Origin: Aquirufa ecclesiirivi
GTDB lineage: Bacteria; Bacteroidota; Bacteroidia; Cytophagales; Spirosomataceae
Direction: 5' to 3'
DNA: 64,000 nt
Assembly: GCF_011250515.1 (NCBI RefSeq)
Contig: NZ_JAANOP010000005.1
Coordinates: 64,877-128,876, forward strand
Positions 8,775 to 16,339 of this stretch are shown piece after piece (within the stretch, counting starts at the first letter, position 1; every line of letters begins with the position of its first letter). A model generated the notes under the pieces. It had not been told where the DNA came from and searched no databases. It saw only the letters and a list, made by a program, of their open reading frames with translations. A program made the position numbers and the translations under genes.

Positions 8775-9542
8775 ATGTCAGAAGAGGAATCAAACGAAAA
8801 ATTTACGGAAGTTTCTTCGACCGTTTTACGTTGTATAGCGGTGGATGATGAGAGTTTGGCATTGGATTTATTGGAAGATAACATCGCCAAAATTCCTTTT
8901 TTGAAACTAGAGGCGCGTTGTCGCAATGCCTTTGAGGCCATGGAATACTTACAAAAATCCCCTGTTGATTTAATCTTTTTGGACATTCAAATGCCAGGTT
9001 TAACAGGAGTTCAATTTTTGGAAGGATTGACTCAAAAACCGATGGTGATTTTTGTAACGGCCTATCAGCAATACGCCATTGAAGGATTTAATTTGGATGT
9101 GGTTGATTATGTATTGAAGCCTATTTCATTTGAACGATTCCTCAAGGCGACTAATAAGGCTTTGGATTTTTATAAGAGTAAAAGTTCTACCCGCCAACAA
9201 AGTTCAGATACCACTAAATTAGAATACATTTTTATCCATGCGGATTATTCGTTAATGAAAATCATGTTGGATGATATTTTATACATTGAAGGCTTGAAAG
9301 ACTATATCAAGATTCATTTAAAAACGCAGAAGTTCCCAGTTGTTTGTCGGATGACCATGAAGTCAATTGAAGAGAAACTCCCATCCACAGATTTTCTTCG
9401 GATACATAAATCATTTATTGTTTCCTTGAAAAAAGTGGAATCTATCCGTAACCAAAAAATAAAGATTGGGGAAAATCACATCCCATTGAGTGAAAACTAT
9501 GCGGAGCATTTTTATCAAACCATTGGTTATCAAAAACAGTAA
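8775..9542 (+). CDS. LytTR-family response regulator
   Basis: Transcription regulator of 255 residues, cognate to the kinase just upstream (2-base gap). The receiver domain has the acidic pair Asp24/Asp25, phosphoacceptor Asp70 in FLDIQMPG, and Lys115 in VLKPIS. A LytTR DNA-binding domain follows at about 150-250 (IFIHADYSLMKIMLDDILYI, RIHKSFIV), characteristic of the LytR/AlgR family that binds direct repeats upstream of target promoters. The first 17 residues before VLRCIAVDDE are an extra acidic stretch; ATG at 8775 is the only ATG before the receiver core. Target genes cannot be read from the window. Confidence 0.9.
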   Translation: MSEEESNEKFTEVSSTVLRCIAVDDESLALDLLEDNIAKIPFLKLEARCRNAFEAMEYLQKSPVDLIFLDIQMPGLTGVQFLEGLTQKPMVIFVTAYQQYAIEGFNLDVVDYVLKPISFERFLKATNKALDFYKSKSSTRQQSSDTTKLEYIFIHADYSLMKIMLDDILYIEGLKDYIKIHLKTQKFPVVCRMTMKSIEEKLPSTDFLRIHKSFIVSLKKVESIRNQKIKIGENHIPLSENYAEHFYQTIGYQKQ

Positions 9543-9603
9543 TCTGGTAAAAATGTAGTGCTTAATTCTCTTTGGGTCATCCTGCATTCCTCAGTAAAAA
9601 ATG

Positions 9604-9611
9604 TAACTTTG
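9604..9611 (+). promoter_or_regulatory. Probable -7 promoter box of the flippase gene
   Basis: TAACTTTG matches TAnnTTTG exactly, 20 bases before the ATG at 9632. No clear TTTG lies 18-21 bases upstream, so only the -7 element is supported. Confidence 0.45.
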
Positions 9612-9631
9612 GTTTTTGGTAACATCAACCT

Positions 9632-11134
9632 ATGTCTATACTTAAAAAATTAGCAGGCGAAACCCTTTCTTACGGATTCAGCACCATTCTTGGTCGTTCG
9701 CTCAATTTTTTACTGGTATTTGTACATACTTGGGCATTTTTGCCAGCTGAATTAGGGATTAATGTCAAGCTTTATGGTTATATGGCCATTGCCAACATTG
9801 TCTACACTTATGGCATGGAAACGGCTTATTTTCGTTTTGCGAAAGAGGCTCCTCAAAAATATTACAACCTGATTTTATCTGCGATCATCGTTACCTCAGG
9901 TCTATTTACTTTGATCTTATTTCTCTTTTCTGACCCACTGATGGCGCAATTAGGCTATGCTGGGAAAGGAGTCTTTTTAAAGTGGTTGGCATTGATTTTG
10001 GCTATAGATGCTATCACGGCTATTCCCTTTGCCAAATTACGTTTGGAGCAAAAAATCAAGCGATTTGTGTTAGCTAAAATTATATCGATTTTAATCAATG
10101 TGGGCTTAAACCTCGTTTTTTTAGTAGGTTTAAAACCGCTGCATGATGGCATTTGGGGTGACATTGGGCCACAATTTTTACGCGATTTATACGATCCCTC
10201 CATTGGTGCCGGTTATATATTCATGGCCAACTTAATTGCAAATGCTAGTTTATTTTATTGGTTAGGAGCTGAATTTAAGGCATATCGCTGGGAATGGAAC
10301 TGGAAAGAATTTACCTCCTTGTGGGTCTATTCATATCCCATTATGTTCATGAGCTTAGCGGCTATGTTCAATGTCATGTTTGATCGATTATTACTGGAAG
10401 AATACTTACCTGAAGGCTTTTATCCAGGGCAAACCTCCCAAGATGCCTTGGGGATTTATGGCAATTGTTATAAACTTTCAGTCTTTATGAGTTTGGCTAT
10501 TCAGGCTTTTAAATATTCCGCAGAACCCTTTTTCCTGGGAAAGAAAAATCATACCAATAACAAAGAGAATTTAGCTTTAGTGACCCATTGGTTTGTCATT
10601 GTTTGTACCATATTGTGGGTGGGGGTTTCTTCAAATCTCTTTTGGATACAGCAATTATTTTTGAAAAAGTCCATTTACTGGGAGGGTATTGGCGTGGTCC
10701 CTATATTATTATTGGCAAACCTCTTTTTGGGCATATATTATACTCAATCGGTTTGGTTCAAGCAGACGAATAAAACCTATATAGGAACGATCATCACCTT
10801 GGTAGGATTGGCTGTTACGGTGGCGGGTAATATTTATTGGATCCCCTCGTATGGCTACATGGCTTGTGCTTGGTCATTTCTTCTTTCCAGTGTCATCATG
10901 ACCTTGATGTGTTATATAGGAGGGCAGTATTTTGACCCAACTCCCTATCGCTGGATGGAGGCATTAGTCTATATAAGTTTAGGGGCATTGGCCATTTATT
11001 CTGGTAAGTATTTAAGTCAAATTTCTATACCTCTGTTCTTTACCCAAAATGCAGGATTATGTGTACTTTTAGCATATCTGCTGGTGAAGGAATTTCAGTG
11101 GAAAGGTGGGAAGCCTAAGATAAAAAACAATTAA
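9632..11134 (+). CDS. Polysaccharide/lipid-linked oligosaccharide flippase (MATE/Wzx-like)
   Basis: Integral membrane protein of 500 residues with about 12-14 hydrophobic segments and the N-terminal pattern of polysaccharide biosynthesis (RfbX/Wzx) proteins: LAGETLSYGFSTILGRSLNF, then FRFAKEAPQKYYN and FAKLRLEQKIKRFVLAK. Such proteins move lipid-linked sugars, or lipid II in the MurJ branch, across the inner membrane. It is followed 13 bases later by the coiled-coil/zapA/rny genes. In related genomes this protein often accompanies cell-division or wall genes, so lipid II or O-antigen units are both possible substrates; the sequence does not decide. Confidence 0.85.
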   Translation: MSILKKLAGETLSYGFSTILGRSLNFLLVFVHTWAFLPAELGINVKLYGYMAIANIVYTYGMETAYFRFAKEAPQKYYNLILSAIIVTSGLFTLILFLFSDPLMAQLGYAGKGVFLKWLALILAIDAITAIPFAKLRLEQKIKRFVLAKIISILINVGLNLVFLVGLKPLHDGIWGDIGPQFLRDLYDPSIGAGYIFMANLIANASLFYWLGAEFKAYRWEWNWKEFTSLWVYSYPIMFMSLAAMFNVMFDRLLLEEYLPEGFYPGQTSQDALGIYGNCYKLSVFMSLAIQAFKYSAEPFFLGKKNHTNNKENLALVTHWFVIVCTILWVGVSSNLFWIQQLFLKKSIYWEGIGVVPILLLANLFLGIYYTQSVWFKQTNKTYIGTIITLVGLAVTVAGNIYWIPSYGYMACAWSFLLSSVIMTLMCYIGGQYFDPTPYRWMEALVYISLGALAIYSGKYLSQISIPLFFTQNAGLCVLLAYLLVKEFQWKGGKPKIKNN

Positions 11135-11147
11135 TTTTCATTGATTC

Positions 11148-11477
11148 ATGAAGCAAGACATTAAAATGCAATACTTGAACCTTCGACTAAAACTTAGTCA
11201 GATGGTTACTCGTTTGCAGGAAAATGAAGGCACGATTCGTGAATTAAAGGAGCAACTACAATTTGCCCAAGACAAGTTAGATCTCAAAATGGAGGAGCTG
11301 AACAAGTCGCAACGGCGATTAAAAGAATTGGAGAAAAACTTTAAAAAATCAGATAAAATTGTTAAAATTGTAGTTAATACAGATAACACAGCGGTACCGA
11401 CTGCTGAACTGAAGGAAAAGTTAGACGAATATATCGTAAAAATAGATCAGTGTATTGAGCAATTGCGTCAACCATGA
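11148..11477 (+). CDS. Small coiled-coil protein preceding ZapA
   Basis: 109 residues, cytosolic, no signal or membrane segment. Residues about 8-70 are a continuous heptad-rich coiled coil (LQENEGTIRELKEQLQ, ELNKSQRRLKELEKNF); the C terminus has a second short helix. It overlaps zapA by 4 bases (ATGA) and is conserved in position before zapA in Bacteroidota. ZapB in other bacteria is also a short coiled coil that bridges ZapA to the chromosome, so a ZapB-like partner role is reasonable but not shown. I do not recognise a named family. Confidence 0.8.
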   Translation: MKQDIKMQYLNLRLKLSQMVTRLQENEGTIRELKEQLQFAQDKLDLKMEELNKSQRRLKELEKNFKKSDKIVKIVVNTDNTAVPTAELKEKLDEYIVKIDQCIEQLRQP

Positions 11478-11764
11478 GCCAAAACCTACCATGTAACCTG
11501 ATATTGGGCATTCAAACTATCGCGATGAAGGTTGAACCACAAGAGGAAGCATGTGTTAGGAATGCAGCAAATTTGGTTAATAGAATGGTTAAATACTATG
11601 AACAACAGACAAATAGTTCAGACCCAAGTGCTGTGATGGCTTTGGTCGCTTTGGATTTAGCCATGTGTGGCATTAAATTTGATGAGCAGCATCGTTCATT
11701 AGAATCCAACATCCTGAATGAAAACAAGCAATTGTTAGAATTGACTGAAATTTACGCCATATAA
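11474..11764 (+). CDS. zapA: Cell division protein ZapA
   Basis: 96 residues, normal for ZapA, which binds FtsZ and cross-links its filaments at the division ring. The N-terminal part is the beta-hairpin/alpha head and the C-terminal half is helical (CVRNAANLVNRMVKYYEQQ; AVMALVALDLAMCGIKFDEQ), as in Bacteroidota ZapA. Its ATG overlaps the upstream coiled-coil stop (ATGA) and rny follows 56 bases later; this gene order supports the assignment more than sequence motifs, since ZapA has few invariant residues. Confidence 0.85.
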   Translation: MSQNLPCNLILGIQTIAMKVEPQEEACVRNAANLVNRMVKYYEQQTNSSDPSAVMALVALDLAMCGIKFDEQHRSLESNILNENKQLLELTEIYAI

Positions 11765-11820
11765 CCCCTTTTTCTTGATTCAGTAAGTACGGAGCCAATG
11801 TAAATAAACCCACAGGTTCC

Positions 11821-13398
11821 ATGATAATAGAAATAGTTATAGCCATCGTTTTTTTAGCAGGTGGTGTATTTACTGGAAAAATATTCTTTTCTAAAGTAAA
11901 TAAAAACATAGAGGATGATGCCAAAAGAAAGGCAGAAGATATCCTCAAAAATGCAGAAATCTCTGCCGAAAATCTCAAAAAAGACCGAATGTTAGAGGCT
12001 AAGGAAAACTTCCTTCGCTTACGTGCTGAATTTGAAGAAGATACCCAAAACAAAAAAGGTATTTTGGTAGAAAATGAGCAAAAATTGCGTGAAAAAGAAC
12101 GACAATTGGCTCAACAACAAGAGCAACAGAGGCAAGCAGATCAAGAGCTCCAATCTCAAAAGCAAAGCTTGCAATCCAAAGAAGAAAATTACCGTAAGAA
12201 ATTAGAGGATGTTGAGAAAAAGCGAGTAGAAGCTGAGGCTATGTTAGCTAATCAGATTAGTCAATTGGAAAAAATTGCAGGTTTATCTGCTGATGAGGCA
12301 CGCCAACAAATCATGGACGCGTTAAAAGCTGAAGCTGAAAGTAAGGCAAGTTCCTTGGTAAAACAAGCGATCGAAGAAGCCAAATTAACGGCAACAAAAG
12401 AAGCTAAAAAGGTCGTTATTGAAACGATCCAGCGTACAGCTGCTGAAAATGCAATTGAAAACTGTGTATCTGTTTTCAACATTGAGTCGGATGACGTTAA
12501 GGGAAAAATCATTGGTCGTGAGGGTCGAAATATCCGTGCACTAGAAGCAGCAACAGGTGTAGAGTTCATCGTGGATGATACTCCTGAGGCTATTATCATT
12601 TCGGGCTTTGATCCTGTGCGTAGGGAGATTGCCCGTTTATCTTTGCACCGTTTGGTTCAAGATGGTCGTATTCACCCGGCTCGCATTGAGGAGGTAGTGA
12701 ATAAGACTAAAAAGAATATTGAAGATGAGATCATTGAAATCGGTGAAAAAACGGTGATTGATTTAGGGATTCATGGTTTACATCCCGAGTTAATCAAGAT
12801 GATTGGACGCATGCGTTTCCGTTCTTCGTATGGTCAAAACCTATTGCAACACTCCCGTGAAGTCGCCAAATTATGTGCTACTATGGCGGCTGAATTAGGC
12901 TTAAATGCTAAGTTAGCCAAGCGAGCAGGTTTATTACATGATATTGGAAAAGTATGGCATGAAGAGCCTGAATTACCTCACGCTTTGTTGGGTATGGAGC
13001 TGGCTCAAAAATACAAGGAACATCCAGAAGTTTGTAATGCCATAGGTGCTCACCATGATGAGATTGAAATGACATCCATGATTTCGCCTATTATTCAGGT
13101 TTGTGATGCTATTTCAGGTTCTAGACCTGGAGCTCGCCGAGAAATGATGGAGTCTTATATGAAGCGCTTGCGTGACTTAGAAGCCTTAGCTACATCTTTT
13201 GATGGTGTTCAAAAATGCTATGCAATTCAAGCCGGCCGTGAATTACGAATTATGGTTGACTCGGAAAACGTGAGTGATGAAAAGGCATCAAATCTTTCTT
13301 TTGATATTTCTCAAAAAATAGAAAAGGAAATGCAATATCCAGGACAAATTAAGGTAACGGTTATTCGTGAAATGCGTGCCGTTAATTTTGCCAAATAA
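11821..13398 (+). CDS. rny: Ribonuclease Y
   Basis: Membrane-anchored endoribonuclease that starts mRNA decay, 525 residues (typical about 520). One N-terminal membrane segment ([18 protein letters not shown]), then a long charged coiled coil to about residue 200, a KH RNA-binding domain at about 220-285 ([15 protein letters not shown]), and an HD phosphohydrolase domain at about 335-435 with the metal-binding LLHDIGK near residue 373 and GAHHDE further on. All expected catalytic residues are visible. The zapA-rny spacer of 56 bases is too short for a 6S RNA gene, which some Bacteroidota carry near here. Confidence 0.97.
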   Translation: MIIEIVIAIVFLAGGVFTGKIFFSKVNKNIEDDAKRKAEDILKNAEISAENLKKDRMLEAKENFLRLRAEFEEDTQNKKGILVENEQKLREKERQLAQQQEQQRQADQELQSQKQSLQSKEENYRKKLEDVEKKRVEAEAMLANQISQLEKIAGLSADEARQQIMDALKAEAESKASSLVKQAIEEAKLTATKEAKKVVIETIQRTAAENAIENCVSVFNIESDDVKGKIIGREGRNIRALEAATGVEFIVDDTPEAIIISGFDPVRREIARLSLHRLVQDGRIHPARIEEVVNKTKKNIEDEIIEIGEKTVIDLGIHGLHPELIKMIGRMRFRSSYGQNLLQHSREVAKLCATMAAELGLNAKLAKRAGLLHDIGKVWHEEPELPHALLGMELAQKYKEHPEVCNAIGAHHDEIEMTSMISPIIQVCDAISGSRPGARREMMESYMKRLRDLEALATSFDGVQKCYAIQAGRELRIMVDSENVSDEKASNLSFDISQKIEKEMQYPGQIKVTVIREMRAVNFAK

Positions 13399-13475
13399 AA
13401 ACCAAACGATTGATTATTTCATTTAAAAATCAGTTTAATGATTGGTTTATGGACTGAATTCGAGTAGTTTTACCC

Positions 13476-13508
13476 AACGCTGTCAAGGTTTAAAACCTTG
13501 ACAGCGTT
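13476..13508. terminator. Long inverted repeat after rny, probable terminator
   Basis: Perfect 16-base arms (AACGCTGTCAAGGTTT and its complement) around a single A, followed by AGATTTTTA. It lies between rny and the GNAT gene and could end rny transcripts. It shares TTGACA and AGGTTT-type parts with the inverted repeat at 40489-40521, so it may also be a dispersed palindromic repeat. Confidence 0.7.
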
Positions 13509-13537
13509 AGATTTTTAGCCCCATTTTTAAATTTAAC

Positions 13538-13966
13538 ATGGAAATCCGAAGTCCTCAAAATTCAGAAGAATGGGAAGCTTATTTTCAGCTTCGATTCAAG
13601 GTTTTACGAGAACCTTGGAATCAAGCTTTAGGTACAGAACATCTCTCTGATGACCCGACTGCCATCCATGTTTTTGCTATTGAAAATAATCAAGTATTAG
13701 GAGTAGCCAGAATGCATGAATCAAGTCCCCAACAAGGGCAAGTTCGTTGTGTAGCTGTAGCAAGTTCACACCAAGGTCGAGGGATTGGAAAACTTCTGAT
13801 GAATTTTTTAGAGCAGAAGGCGACAGAAAACAATTGGAAAGAAATCATATTGGAAGCACGTGAAAATGCGGTACCATTCTATAGCAACTTAGGCTATATT
13901 ATAGAAAAGGAATCGTATCTATTATTTGGGGAAATTCAACATTATACAATGAAGAAGGTCATCTAA
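13538..13966 (+). CDS. GNAT family N-acetyltransferase
   Basis: Acetyl-CoA-dependent N-acetyltransferase of 142 residues, a single GNAT domain. The acetyl-CoA pyrophosphate loop is visible as HQGRGIGKLL at 78-87, preceded by the beta4 strand VRCVAVASS, and the C-terminal PFYSNLGY motif typical of the fold at about 111-118. The substrate is unknown; the ElaA-like start (AYFQLRFKVLREPWNQ) is common among small bacterial members. It stands alone between the rny repeat and the transposase gene. Confidence 0.87.
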   Translation: MEIRSPQNSEEWEAYFQLRFKVLREPWNQALGTEHLSDDPTAIHVFAIENNQVLGVARMHESSPQQGQVRCVAVASSHQGRGIGKLLMNFLEQKATENNWKEIILEARENAVPFYSNLGYIIEKESYLLFGEIQHYTMKKVI

Positions 13967-14163
13967 AACCAGTATTTAATTCCCTTTCAGTATTTCCCGA
14001 TCGTTTAATCACAAAGTACATTCTTCCATTTCTCTTGATAAATTAATGTCTAAAATTCCAAATAATTGATTTGTTTTCAATCAAAAGAATTTTCTATTTC
14101 TCATTATCAAAAAGTAGATTGTAAAATCTTATTGTTTTCATGAAATTGAATTAATTAAAATTC

Positions 14164-14562
14164 ATGAACATGTCGGACTCGTTGATTCAAATTTATATAC
14201 ATGCAGTATGGGCAACAAAAAAAAGAGAACCATTTATTTTACCTGAATTAAAAGCCCCCTTATTTAAGCACATTGAGCAGGAGTTGGATAAAATGAATTG
14301 TCAGCTTCTCATCATCAATTCCATGCCAGATCACATTCATTGCCTATTTTCAATTTGCTCCACAAAATCAATTTCTTACATCATTAAACAGATAAAAGGT
14401 AGTAGTTCAAGGTTTATCAATTTACAATATTCCTTACCTACAAAACTGGAATGGCAGATTGGTTATGTGGCATTTTCAGTCTCAAAAGTGGCTTTGAATA
14501 AAGTATATAATTACATAAAATACCAACATGTTCGCCATGGATTTAAATCCATGGCTCATTAA
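14164..14562 (+). CDS. IS200-like Y1 transposase, RAYT (REP-associated) type
   Basis: HUH single-strand nuclease of 132 residues. The HUH motif is His57-Ile-His59 in MPDHIHCLF; the nucleophile is probably Tyr117 in YNYIKYQ, with Gln121 and His125 at the spacings usual for the family; FSVSK before it matches the conserved GAFSVS region. The family is usually about 150 residues with an acidic helix after the QxxxH motif. Here that helix is missing and the last seven residues (GFKSMAH) plus the stop are encoded by the first palindromic unit of the adjacent repeat array. So either the gene was trimmed when the repeat arrived, or the short form works. No flanking insertion-sequence ends or accessory gene are seen. 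RAYTs are known to act on REP palindromes, which fits the array. Confidence 0.85.
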   Translation: MNMSDSLIQIYIHAVWATKKREPFILPELKAPLFKHIEQELDKMNCQLLIINSMPDHIHCLFSICSTKSISYIIKQIKGSSSRFINLQYSLPTKLEWQIGYVAFSVSKVALNKVYNYIKYQHVRHGFKSMAH

Positions 14563-15211
14563 TAAAAAAGGCCGGGAGTTTAACTCCAAGAACAAAGTAC
14601 ACAATTAATTTATTCCAGCATGTTCGCCATGGATTTAAATCCATGGCTCATTAATAAAAAAGGCCGAGAGTTTAACACTCTCTGAATAAAGTACACAATT
14701 CATATATTCCAGCATGTTTGCCATGGATTTAAATCCATGGCTCATAAGAAAAAAAGGCCGAGAGTTTAACACTCTCTGAATAAAGCACATAGTTCATTTA
14801 TTCCAGCTTGTTCGCCATGGATTTAAATCCATGGCTCATAAATAAAAAAGGCCGGGAGTTTAACACTCTCTGAATAAAGCACACAGTTCATTTATTCCAG
14901 CTTGTTTGCCATGGATTTAAATCCATGGCTCATAAATAAAAAAGGCCGGGAGTTTGACACTCTCTGAATAAAGCACACAGTTCATTTATTCCAGCTTGTT
15001 CGCCATGGATTTAAATCCATGGCTGATAAATAAAAAAGGCCGGGAGTTTAACACTCTCTGAATAAAGCACACAGTTCTTTTATTCCAGCATGTTCGCCAT
15101 GGATTTAAATCCATGGCTCATAAATAAAAAAGGCCGGGAGTTTGACACTCTTTAAATAAAGAACAAAATTCATATGTGCCAACTTGTTCGCCATGGATTT
15201 AAATCCATGGC
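14534..15211. repeat. Eight-unit tandem palindromic array (REP/BIME-like), 94-base period
   Basis: A perfect 22-base palindrome with arms GCCATGGATTT occurs at 14534, 14626, 14720, 14814, 14908, 15002, 15096 and 15190: one spacing of 92 and six of 94. Each 94-base unit also has AATAAAAAAGGCCG, a second hairpin (GAGAGT ttaac ACTCTC or a variant), and a weaker inverted pair GAATAAA...TTTATTC. TGTTCG or TGTTTG precedes every palindrome. The units are 90% or more alike, implying recent tandem amplification. It fills nearly the whole 708-base gap between the transposase and bioB; I see no gene in it. Confidence 0.95.
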
Positions 15212-15225
15212 TGATAAATAAAAAA

Positions 15226-15247
15226 GGCCGGGATTTAAATCCCGGCC
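15226..15247 (-). terminator. bioB terminator, palindromic end of the array
   Basis: A perfect 22-base palindrome with arms GGCCGGGATTT lies 24 bases past the bioB stop. Read on the minus strand it is followed by TTTTTTATTTA, a textbook intrinsic terminator. It shares the ATTTAAAT core and the flanking AATAAAAAAGGCCG with the repeat units. Confidence 0.85.
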
Positions 15248-15270
15248 TCCTGTTTTCTTACCAATATTTC

Positions 15271-16290
15271 TTAATGCGTATGTTCCAACCCTTGCGCACT
15301 AGGTATCTGATTGAACTCAATACCTTGCTTCTTGGCATCCTTAAAAGCCTCTTTCGGTTTAATACTCAAAATCTGAAATAATTCAGCATCCGAATTAGCA
15401 TCTGGATTGGGTGTCGTCAATAATACATCTCCTGAAAATATCGAATTTGCTCCGGCCATAAAACAAAAAGCTTGACCTTCATAATTCAATTCCAATCTAC
15501 CTGCTGATAAACGAACCGCAGAACGAGGCATGATAATTCTAGCCGTAGCTATCACTCGAACCAATTCCCAAACTGAGGCTGTCTTTTGATTTTCAAACGG
15601 AGTCCCTTCTACTGGCACCAAATTGTTTACTGGAACAGATTCTGGGTGCTCTGGCAAATTGGCTAACGTCAATAACATCCCAATACGATCATCCACACTT
15701 TCTCCCATACCAATAATTCCACCTGAACATACCGAAATTTTTGCCTTACGAACATTTCCTAATGTCTCTAAACGATCATCATAGGTCCGCGTAGTAATCA
15801 CATCATCATAATACTCTTCACTCGTATCAATATTATGGTTATAAGCATATAATCCTGCTTCTTTTAATCGCTCAGCTTGTTGCTCGCTCAACATGCCCAA
15901 CGTACAACAAACCTCCATGCCAAGCGAATTCACCCCCTTTACCATGTCAATCACTTTATCAAAATCTGAATTATCTCTCACTTCTCTCCAAGCCGCACCC
16001 ATACAAAAACGAGAACTCCCATTTTCTTTAGCCCGCAATGCAGCTTCAATAACCTCATTGTAAGGTAGCAACTTGTGAACTTTCACATTGGTGTGGTAAC
16101 GAGCTGCCTGAGAACAATAGGAACAATCTTCTGGACAACCACCCGTTTTAATAGATAACAAAGTACTAATCTGCACTTCATTGGGATCATGATATTGGCG
16201 ATGTACAGTTGCCGCTTGATATACCAAGTCTAAAAATGGCTGATTAAAAATGGCCTCCACCTCGGCACGGGTCCAATTAGTACGAATCAT
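15271..16290 (-). CDS. bioB: Biotin synthase
   Basis: Radical SAM enzyme of 339 residues that inserts sulfur into dethiobiotin, the last step of biotin synthesis. The radical SAM cluster motif is Cys52-xxx-Cys56-xx-Cys59 in [12 protein letters not shown]; the auxiliary [2Fe-2S] ligands are represented by [16 protein letters not shown] and SVCSGG, and the arginine of RLSAGR is present. Length and motifs are fully normal. The ATG at 16290 is 49 bases after the sppA stop and has its own -7 box. No other bio genes are in the window. Confidence 0.97.
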   Translation of the reverse strand: MIRTNWTRAEVEAIFNQPFLDLVYQAATVHRQYHDPNEVQISTLLSIKTGGCPEDCSYCSQAARYHTNVKVHKLLPYNEVIEAALRAKENGSSRFCMGAAWREVRDNSDFDKVIDMVKGVNSLGMEVCCTLGMLSEQQAERLKEAGLYAYNHNIDTSEEYYDDVITTRTYDDRLETLGNVRKAKISVCSGGIIGMGESVDDRIGMLLTLANLPEHPESVPVNNLVPVEGTPFENQKTASVWELVRVIATARIIMPRSAVRLSAGRLELNYEGQAFCFMAGANSIFSGDVLLTTPNPDANSDAELFQILSIKPKEAFKDAKKQGIEFNQIPSAQGLEHTH

Positions 16291-16305
16291 AATTTAAATT
16301 TTACT

Positions 16306-16313
16306 CAAAGATA
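16306..16313 (-). promoter_or_regulatory. Probable -7 promoter box of bioB
   Basis: TATCTTTG on the minus strand matches TAnnTTTG, 15 bases before the bioB ATG, implying a very short leader. No good -33 TTTG is at the right distance. Confidence 0.45.
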
Positions 16314-16339
16314 CTTTGAAAATCTTTTAACACGAAACA

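Noticed and set aside
11765-11820. 6S RNA gene between zapA and rny
   Set aside because: The gap is only 56 bases and has no long hairpin.
13967-14163. Insertion-sequence left end before the transposase
   Set aside because: No terminal inverted repeat, palindrome or unit of the array is visible in this AT-rich 197-base gap.
14534-15211. CRISPR array
   Set aside because: The spacing is regular but the sequence between palindromes is nearly identical in every unit, unlike CRISPR spacers, and no cas gene is present.
15184-15381. + strand open frame of 65 codons running out of the array into bioB
   Set aside because: It begins inside the last palindrome unit and lies antisense to bioB; no coding support.
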